Shown: piece by piece, positions 58,401-64,000 of the stretch
How the letters are laid out: every line of letters starts with the position of its first letter
Numbering within the stretch: the first letter of the stretch is position 1
DNA from: an uncultured Bacteroides sp.
Lineage (GTDB): Bacteria > Bacteroidota > Bacteroidia > Bacteroidales > Bacteroidaceae
Assembly (NCBI RefSeq): GCF_910586915.1
Contig: NZ_CAJULN010000010.1
Coordinates: forward strand, 1 to 64,000
Direction of reading: 5' to 3'
Length of the DNA: 64,000 bases
The notes under the pieces: model-generated
What the model saw: only the letters and a program-made list of their open reading frames with translations
Database searches by the model: none
Told to the model about the DNA's origin: nothing
Position numbers and translations under genes: made by a program

Positions 58401-59135
58401 AAAGGTACAAACGGCGAACGCGAAATGGCTTACTCGCTCTACCTGGCAGGCTTCGACGTAAAAGACGTGACAATGACCGACCTTATCAGCGGACGCGAAA
58501 CGCTGGAAGATGTAAACATGATTGTTTACTGCGGCGGATTCTCCAACTCCGATGTGCTCGGCTCCGCCAAAGGATGGGCAGGCGGATTCCTGTTCAACCC
58601 GAAAGCCAAAGAGGCACTCGACAAGTTCTATGCCCGCGAGGATACGCTTTCGCTGGGTATCTGCAACGGCTGCCAGTTGATGATGGAATTAGGACTTATC
58701 AATCCGGAACACGAGAAAAAGGGCAAGATGCTGCACAACGTTTCCCACAAGTTCGAATCTACCTTCGTGGGACTGACCATCCCGACCAACCGCAGTGTGA
58801 TGTTCGGCTCGCTGAGCGGAAGCAAACTCGGTATCTGGGTGGCACACGGAGAAGGAAAATTCTCCTTGCCGTATGACGAAGACCGATACAACGTAGTGGC
58901 GAAATACAGCTACGACGAATATCCGGGCAACCCGAACGGTTCCGACTACTCCGTAGCAGGACTCGCCAGCGCCGACGGACGCCACTTGGCAATGATGCCT
59001 CACCTGGAACGCGCCATCTTCCCGTGGCAGAACGGCTGCTATCCGGCCGACCGCAAGAATAGCGACCAAGTAACGCCGTGGATTGAAGCATTTGTCAACG
59101 CACGCAAGTGGGTGGAAGAAAAAATAAACAAGTAA
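55428..59135 (+). CDS. purL: Phosphoribosylformylglycinamidine synthase (large form)
   Basis: Purine biosynthesis enzyme converting FGAR and glutamine to FGAM with ATP. The 1235-residue protein is the single-chain form: an N-terminal PurS-like region, two AIRS-like catalytic halves (FAQINSEHCRHKIFGG, AETHNFPTTVEPFNGASTG, HDHGSAGHVNCLSE; then a second half with GKDSLSM and GHDISAGGLITTLLEM), and a C-terminal class I glutaminase with nucleophile Cys in LGICNGCQLMMELG and His/Glu near WVAHGEGKF. Monocistronic with its own promoter and terminator. Confidence 0.97.
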   Translation: MILFFRTPSKSVIAVESNHQLTLDESNKLCWLFGEAAMESEENLKGCFVGPRREMITPWSTNAVEITQNMGLEGLSRIEEYFPVADENADYDPMLQRMYKGLDQEVFTTNRQPEPILYIEDLEAYNEQEGLALSKEEMDYLKKVENDLGRKLTDSEVFGFAQINSEHCRHKIFGGTFIIDGVEQESSLFQMIKKTTQENPNKIISAYKDNVAFAEGPVVEQFAPADHSKPDYFQVKDIKSVISLKAETHNFPTTVEPFNGASTGTGGEIRDRMGGGKGSWPIAGTAVYMTSYPRTDEGREWEEILPVRKWLYQTPEQILIKASNGASDFGNKFGQPLICGSVLTFEHTENQEVYGYDKVIMLAGGVGYGTQRDCLKGAPEAGNKVVVIGGDNYRIGLGGGSVSSVDTGRYSSGIELNAVQRANAEMQKRANNVVRALCEEEVNPIVSIHDHGSAGHVNCLSELVEECGGLIDMSKLPVGDKTLSAKEIIANESQERMGLLIKEEAIEHVRKIAERERAPMYVVGETTGDHRFAFQQADGVRPFDLAVEQMFGSSPKTYMVDKTVERHYEMPEYELPKLHEYLTNVLQLEAVACKDWLTNKVDRSVTGKVARQQCQGELQLPLSDCGVVALDYRGEKGIATSIGHAPQAALADPAAGSILAVSEALTNLVWAPMAEGMDSISLSANWMWPCRSQEGEDARLYTAVKALSDFCCALHINVPTGKDSLSMTQKYPNGEKVISPGTVIVSAGGEVSDVKKVVSPVLVNNEKTTIYHIDFSFDALKLGGSAFAQSLGKVGDDVPCVQDAEYFRDAFLAVQELVNKGLILAGHDISAGGLITTLLEMCFANVEGGMEINLDKMKEQDIVKILFAENPGIVIQISDKHKEEVKKILEDAGVGYVKLGTPTDERHILVSKNDATYQFGIDYMRDVWYSSSYLLDRKQSMNGCAKKRFENYKMQPVEFAFMPEFKGKLSQYGLTPDRRTPSGIRAAIIREKGTNGEREMAYSLYLAGFDVKDVTMTDLISGRETLEDVNMIVYCGGFSNSDVLGSAKGWAGGFLFNPKAKEALDKFYAREDTLSLGICNGCQLMMELGLINPEHEKKGKMLHNVSHKFESTFVGLTIPTNRSVMFGSLSGSKLGIWVAHGEGKFSLPYDEDRYNVVAKYSYDEYPGNPNGSDYSVAGLASADGRHLAMMPHLERAIFPWQNGCYPADRKNSDQVTPWIEAFVNARKWVEEKINK

Positions 59136-59153
59136 TCCTTTAGTTTTTCGTAC

Positions 59154-59196
59154 AGAAAAGGTTGGTATTTCTCAGAAATGCCGGCCTTTTCTTTTT
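59154..59196 (+). terminator. purL terminator
   Basis: Stem AGAAAAGGTTGGTATTTCT with AAATGCCGGCCTTTTCT, a 3-base loop and a T(5) tail. Confidence 0.85.
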
Positions 59197-59270
59197 ATTA
59201 TCCACAGCGGGCAACGGGCAAATATACGGTTCCCTCCCACGCTCAGAACCATTGAATCTTATCGGCAAAA

Positions 59271-59302
59271 TTTTGCAATATTGGAAATTCTTCTTAATTT
59301 TG
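59271..59302 (+). promoter_or_regulatory. Promoter of the hybrid two-component regulator
   Basis: TTTTG at 59271-59275 and TAATTTTG at 59295-59302 are a perfect -33/-7 pair with a 19-base spacer. This is the best consensus promoter in the window. Confidence 0.75.
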
Positions 59303-59357
59303 TAAGACTTTCTCTCTCTATAAACAAGATTCAATAACCCTTAAAAGTCCTATTCGT

Positions 59358-62300
59358 ATGAAAAAGTGGATTTTTTTATTCTTATTGTTTCCTTTAGCCT
59401 GTGCCGCTCAGACGTATCGTTATCTTGGAGTGAAAGATGGATTAAGCAACAGGCGAGTTTATTGCATTCAGAAAGATAAGACCGGTTATATGTGGTTCCT
59501 CACCCACGAAGGAATCGACAGATTCAACGGAAAAGAAATCAAACAATACAAATTGACGGACGGCGACACAGAAGTGAATTCGCTGTTAAACCTCAATTGG
59601 CTGTACACCGACCGGGACGGTGTGCTGTGGGAAATCGGAAAAAAAGGCAAGATATTCCGCTACGACCAGCTTCGCGACCGCTTCGAGCTTATCTACAAAC
59701 TACCGATAGAACAGTTTCGCGACCTGCCGGCACCCATCAGTTTTGCCTGGCTCGACCGTAACAACCGGATATGGTTGTGCAACGAAGAGACCATCTTTCT
59801 CTACCACACGGCAACCAACCGGATACAGCGCGTCGGAAACGAACTAAAAGAAGCCGTCACCGATATCGAACAGATTGATGAATCCCACTATTTCATCGGT
59901 ACGGAGACGGGGATTCACTATGCCAAACTGGAAAACGAGACGTTGGAACTTATCGACTGCGACAAATTGGAGAGCGTGAAAGTGCAAGTGAGCGACTTAC
60001 ACTTCGACCGAAAGGCAGGCAAACTATTCATAGGGACTTTTCTGAGAGGTGTCTTTGTATATGACACCCATCTCAAGTCGGTAGTACAGCCCGACAGCAA
60101 CCTGAAAGATATCACCATCAACCAATTCAAGCCACTGAACGACCAAGAATTACTGATAGCCACAGACGGCGGCGGTGTATATAAGATGAACATCGCCACG
60201 TTCCGGCTTGCGCCTTATATCATCACAGACTACGACAGCAACAACGGTATGAACGGCAACAGCATCAACGACATCTACGTAGATGATGAAAAACGGATAT
60301 GGCTAGCAAATTATCCCATCGGTGTCACGATACAGAACAACCGTTATCCCGAATATAAATGGATAAAACACTCCATCGGCAACAAGCAGTCGTTAGTCAA
60401 CGACCAAGTAAATGCAATCATTGAAGACAACGACGGCGACTTATGGTATGCCACCAATAACGGAATCAGCTTTTTCAATTCAAAAACCGGACAATGGCGT
60501 TCCGTACTCAGTTCTTTTGAAAAGCCGCAAGGCAACAAGAGCCATATCTTCCTCACTCTTTGCGAAGTGGCTCCCGGAATCGTTTGGGCGGGCGGTTATT
60601 CTTCGGGGATTTATCAGATAAACAAAAAGACCTTCCAAGTCAGTTACTTCATGCCGCCGCTATACACGCACACCAGTATGCGACCCGACAAATATATACG
60701 CGACATCCGCAAGGATTCACAAGGCTACATCTGGTCGGGCGGATTTTACAACCTCAAACGCATCTGCCTCAAAAGCCAGGACGTACGGCTCTATCCGGGC
60801 TTGAACTCCATCACCGCCATTATCGAAAAAGACGAGCAAAGTATGTGGATAGGCAGTGCCACAGGGTTATATCTGCTCGACAAAGAATCAGGGGAATGGG
60901 AACGCATCAAACTGCCGGTAGAATCGACCTATGTCTACTCGCTGCATCAGACACGAAACGGCTCATTGTATATAGGTACGAGCGGTTCGGGGCTTTTAAT
61001 TTACGACTGCCACAAAAAGCTGTTCACCCGCTACAACTCGGACAACTGCGCCTTGATATCCAACAACATCTACACCATACTGTCGGACGCCGACAAAGAA
61101 ATACTGATGGGCACGGAGAACGGACTGACAAGTTTCTACCCCGAACAAAAGAAGTTTCACAACTGGACGAAAGATATGGGCTTGATGACGACACACTTCA
61201 ACGCACTGTCGGGTGTATTGCGCCGCAACGACCACTTCGTATTCGGCAGTTCGGACGGAGCAATCGAGTTTCACAAAGCGATGAAGTTGCCCCGAAGCTA
61301 TTCGTCCAAAATGATTTTCAGCGACTTTAGGCTGTTCTATCAGACGGTTTATCCGGGCGACGCGCATTCGCCGCTAAAAGAGAACATCAACAACACGAAA
61401 GTGCTGAAATTGAAATACAACCAAAATATATTCTCCCTGCGGATTTCTTCCATCAATTACGATTATCCTTCCAACATTCTTTATTCCTGGAAGTTGGAAG
61501 GTTTCTACAAAGAGTGGAGCAAGCCTGGCGACGAAAGTACCATCCGCTACACCAATCTTGCACCAGGCACATATACGCTCAGAGTACGCGCCATCTCCAA
61601 CGAAGACAAACGGGTGGTACTCGAAGAAAGAAGCATGGACATCATCATTGCCCGGCCTTTCTGGCTGACCATCTGGGCAATGTTATTGTATGTAGGTATT
61701 CTCTTCTTTATTGTCAGCATTCTGTCGCGTATCCTCATTTTACGGAAACAGCGCAAAGTCTCGGACGAAAAAATACATTTCTTCATCAACACGGCACACG
61801 ACATCCGCACTCCACTGACGCTAATCAAAGCACCTTTGGAGGAGTTGCGCGAAAAAGAGACACTAAGCAAGGAGGGGCTTACCAATATAAATACGGCGCT
61901 GCGCAACGTAAACGCCTTGCTTTGCCTCACCACCAACCTTATCAATTTTGAAAAAGCGGATGTTTATTCCTCCGAACTGTATCTCTCGGAACATGAACTC
62001 AATGCGTTTGTAAACGAAGCAGTCAATGCCTTCCAACAGTACGCCAACGTCAAGCACATCGACCTCACCTGCGAAAGCAGCGTCAGCTACATGAATGTAT
62101 GGTTTGACAAGGAGAAAATGGAGTCCATCTTCAAGAACATCATTTCAAACGCCTTGAAATATACTCCCGAGAATGGCAAAGTGCAGGTCTGCGTTTCGGA
62201 GACTTCCGACTCGTGGAGCGTGGAAGTCAAAGACACCGGTATCGGTATTCCCGCCAACGAGCAAAAGCGTTTGTTCAAACTTCATTTCCGCAGCAGCAAC

Positions 62301-63344
62301 GCTATCAACTCCAAAGTGACCGGCAGCGGTATCGGGCTGATGCTTGTATGGAAGTTGGTACAGCTACATAAGGGAAAAATTAACTTGTCGAGCGTGGAAA
62401 ATCAAGGTTCTGCCATTAAAATCACTTTCCCGAAAGAGCACAGGATTTATCGCAAAGCGCGCCTGGCAACTCCGGACAAACAGCAACGGCAGGACAACAG
62501 AAGCCTCAGCGACGTGCTGCCTCCCTCGCCCGGAATTTACGAAACTGTACAAAAGAAGGAGAAGGCCGGACGTCAACGAATCCTGATTGTGGAAGACAAC
62601 GACGAATTGCGCCATTATCTGTCACATACCTTATCCGACGACTACACCGTTCAGGTTTGCTCCAACGGAAAAGAAGCATTGACAATCATTCCCGAATATA
62701 ATCCAGAACTGGTTATCTCCGACATCATGATGCCGGAAATGCGGGGAGACGAACTGTGCCAAGCCATCAAGAACCATATCGACACTTCCCACATCCCCGT
62801 TGTCCTCCTGACAGCCCTTAACAACGAGAAGGATATTCTTTCGGGACTCCATATCGGTGCCGACGAGTATGTGGTAAAGCCATTCAATATCGGTATCCTG
62901 AAAGCCACCATTTCCAACCTGCTGACAAACCGAGCGCTCTTGCGCAGCAAATATGCCAATTTGGAGATTGAAGAGGAGGAAGAGGGCAACGAAAACCGGA
63001 CCGGCTATTCGCAAAACATGGACTGGAAGTTTATCGCCAACGTGAAGAAGCACGTGGAAGACAACATAGACAATTCCTCTCTTACGGTAGACGTACTCTG
63101 TAGCCTGATGGGTATGAGCCGCACCAGCTTCTACAACAAATTAAGAGCACTGACCGACCAGGCACCGGGAGATTACATCCGGCTGATTCGTCTGAAACGT
63201 GCCGTCAAATTGCTCAGGGAAAACGCGTACAGCATAACAGAAATAGCGGAAATGACAGGCTTCAGCGATGCCAAATATTTCCGTGAAGTATTCAAGAAGC
63301 ATTACAACGTAAGCCCCAGCCAATACTTCAAGAAGAAGAAATAA
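59358..63344 (+). CDS. Hybrid two-component sensor/regulator (HTCS)
   Basis: A 1328-residue one-protein signalling system. Signal peptide ends ACAAQ. Residues ~20-680 form a periplasmic beta-propeller sensor (Reg_prop repeats such as GYMWFLTHEGIDRFNG and QSMWIGSATGLYLLDKESG), followed by a Y_Y_Y domain (~690-765). One membrane helix at about 768-792 is followed by HisKA with phospho-acceptor His ~814 (INTAHDIRTPLTL), HATPase (NALKYTPENGKVQV), a receiver with Asp ~1121 (LVISDIMMPEM), and an AraC-type DNA-binding domain (~1215-1325). HTCS usually control an adjacent glycan-utilisation locus; here the next gene, 36 bases on, is a chromate-type transporter. Confidence 0.95.
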   Translation: MKKWIFLFLLFPLACAAQTYRYLGVKDGLSNRRVYCIQKDKTGYMWFLTHEGIDRFNGKEIKQYKLTDGDTEVNSLLNLNWLYTDRDGVLWEIGKKGKIFRYDQLRDRFELIYKLPIEQFRDLPAPISFAWLDRNNRIWLCNEETIFLYHTATNRIQRVGNELKEAVTDIEQIDESHYFIGTETGIHYAKLENETLELIDCDKLESVKVQVSDLHFDRKAGKLFIGTFLRGVFVYDTHLKSVVQPDSNLKDITINQFKPLNDQELLIATDGGGVYKMNIATFRLAPYIITDYDSNNGMNGNSINDIYVDDEKRIWLANYPIGVTIQNNRYPEYKWIKHSIGNKQSLVNDQVNAIIEDNDGDLWYATNNGISFFNSKTGQWRSVLSSFEKPQGNKSHIFLTLCEVAPGIVWAGGYSSGIYQINKKTFQVSYFMPPLYTHTSMRPDKYIRDIRKDSQGYIWSGGFYNLKRICLKSQDVRLYPGLNSITAIIEKDEQSMWIGSATGLYLLDKESGEWERIKLPVESTYVYSLHQTRNGSLYIGTSGSGLLIYDCHKKLFTRYNSDNCALISNNIYTILSDADKEILMGTENGLTSFYPEQKKFHNWTKDMGLMTTHFNALSGVLRRNDHFVFGSSDGAIEFHKAMKLPRSYSSKMIFSDFRLFYQTVYPGDAHSPLKENINNTKVLKLKYNQNIFSLRISSINYDYPSNILYSWKLEGFYKEWSKPGDESTIRYTNLAPGTYTLRVRAISNEDKRVVLEERSMDIIIARPFWLTIWAMLLYVGILFFIVSILSRILILRKQRKVSDEKIHFFINTAHDIRTPLTLIKAPLEELREKETLSKEGLTNINTALRNVNALLCLTTNLINFEKADVYSSELYLSEHELNAFVNEAVNAFQQYANVKHIDLTCESSVSYMNVWFDKEKMESIFKNIISNALKYTPENGKVQVCVSETSDSWSVEVKDTGIGIPANEQKRLFKLHFRSSNAINSKVTGSGIGLMLVWKLVQLHKGKINLSSVENQGSAIKITFPKEHRIYRKARLATPDKQQRQDNRSLSDVLPPSPGIYETVQKKEKAGRQRILIVEDNDELRHYLSHTLSDDYTVQVCSNGKEALTIIPEYNPELVISDIMMPEMRGDELCQAIKNHIDTSHIPVVLLTALNNEKDILSGLHIGADEYVVKPFNIGILKATISNLLTNRALLRSKYANLEIEEEEEGNENRTGYSQNMDWKFIANVKKHVEDNIDNSSLTVDVLCSLMGMSRTSFYNKLRALTDQAPGDYIRLIRLKRAVKLLRENAYSITEIAEMTGFSDAKYFREVFKKHYNVSPSQYFKKKK

Positions 63345-63380
63345 TAATCACAGTAAATAAAAAAGGAGACAAAGAAGAAA

Positions 63381-63923
63381 ATGAACATTTACCTCGAATC
63401 ATTCGGAATATTTTTTAAAATAGGCGCCTTTACCATTGGCGGCGGATATGCTATGGTTCCGCTTATCGAGAACGAAATCGTGACCAAACGAAAGTGGATC
63501 GCACAGGAAGATTTCATCGACTTGCTGGCTATCTCGCAGTCGGCTCCCGGTATCTTGGCGGTCAATATCTCTATCTTTATCGGATATAAGCTACGGGGGT
63601 TACGGGGAAGTATCGTCACGGCCTTAGGAACTATTCTGCCCTCTTTCATTATCATATTGGCTATCGCCCTGTTCTTTCATAGTTTCAAAGACAATGCGAT
63701 GGTGGAACGTATCTTCAAAGGGATTCGACCGGCGGTAGTAGCACTCATCGCCGCACCGACTTTCACGATGGGGCGTTCGGCAAAAATCAACCGTTACAAC
63801 TTGTGGATTCCCGTTGTTTCGGCACTGCTCATCTGGCTGCTGGGCTTCTCTCCTATCTGGATTATCATTGCTGCGGGTGTAGGCGGCTTCCTATGGGGCA
63901 AGGTCAAAAAGGCAGAGAATTAA
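63381..63923 (+). CDS. Chromate transporter family protein, first half
   Basis: A 180-residue CHR-domain membrane protein of the split, short-chain type that works as a heteromeric pair. The signature FKIGAFTIGGGYAMVPLIENEIV is near the N-terminus, with about six hydrophobic segments. Real substrates of such pairs in anaerobes are mostly unproven. A second copy begins 52 bases downstream. Confidence 0.88.
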   Translation: MNIYLESFGIFFKIGAFTIGGGYAMVPLIENEIVTKRKWIAQEDFIDLLAISQSAPGILAVNISIFIGYKLRGLRGSIVTALGTILPSFIIILAIALFFHSFKDNAMVERIFKGIRPAVVALIAAPTFTMGRSAKINRYNLWIPVVSALLIWLLGFSPIWIIIAAGVGGFLWGKVKKAEN

Positions 63924-63974
63924 GCGCCTGAATTTATAAACCAGTTTATTACAATCCTATCAATCAGTAAACCT

Positions 63975-64000
63975 ATGATTTATCTACAGTTATTTTATAC
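63975..64000 (+). CDS. Start of second chromate transporter half (cut by window end)
   Basis: ATG at 63975 opens a frame MIYLQLFY that runs off the window. Short-chain CHR proteins are normally encoded as adjacent pairs, and their second members often start this way. With only eight residues visible the call rests on context. Confidence 0.5.

Overview
This window reads as a chromosomal segment of a gut Bacteroides or close relative (order Bacteroidales). The evidence is a SusC/SusD pair, a hybrid two-component regulator with an AraC output domain, DUF4843 and PKD-like lipoproteins, DUF4369-TlpA thioredoxins, Na+-pumping decarboxylases of the succinate/propionate pathway, and promoters matching the Bacteroides consensus (-33 TTTG, -7 TAnnTTTG). 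It is mostly core housekeeping DNA with one large accessory-type operon in the middle. No rRNA, tRNA, insertion sequence or CRISPR array was seen.

Layout. 0-1 kb: a broken Rpn-type nuclease/transposase gene. 1.3-9.2 kb: a TonB C-terminal domain protein (minus), then pheS, an MFS exporter, nth, pgk and a large TPR protein. 9.2-12.1 kb: a minus-strand operon of a nitroreductase, a small membrane protein, a DUF2520 dehydrogenase-like protein, a KdsC-like phosphatase and maf. 12.1-13.5 kb: a 58-residue basic protein and a FemAB-like acyltransferase. 13.6-18.2 kb: the methylmalonyl-CoA epimerase/decarboxylase operon, which makes propionyl-CoA and exports Na+. 18.4-22.4 kb: a TPR protein, class II aldolase, an unrecognised gene and the type B ribosomal protein L31. 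22.8-41.6 kb: an 11-gene minus-strand operon. In transcription order it encodes SusC (with STN domain), SusD, a DUF4843 lipoprotein with six internal repeats, a PKD-like lipoprotein, a subtilisin lipoprotein with a sorting-signal-like C-terminus, a PorV/PorQ-like barrel, a DUF4369-like protein, three TlpA thioredoxins and an M16 metalloprotease. 42.3-47.7 kb: a divergent tripartite RND efflux operon. 47.7-51.1 kb: the oxaloacetate decarboxylase Na+ pump (oadGAB). 51.3-55.0 kb: LysE-type exporter, DUF4924, rfbD and prfC. 55.4-59.1 kb: purL. 59.4-64 kb: a hybrid two-component regulator followed by a split chromate-type transporter running off the edge.

Two things stand out. First, the 11-gene operon has no glycan-active enzyme. 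It pairs a SusCD importer with a surface subtilisin, an M16 protease and three periplasmic thiol oxidoreductases, so I infer a protein- or peptide-harvesting (possibly disulfide-rich peptide) system. Second, four intergenic regions each hold a short array of four palindrome-like units at a strict 21-23 bp period. Each array uses a different core sequence, as if one architecture were rebuilt from unrelated sequence at each site. Three further intergenic or gene-edge sites carry long-armed inverted repeats made of shorter sub-repeats of roughly 8-10 bp.
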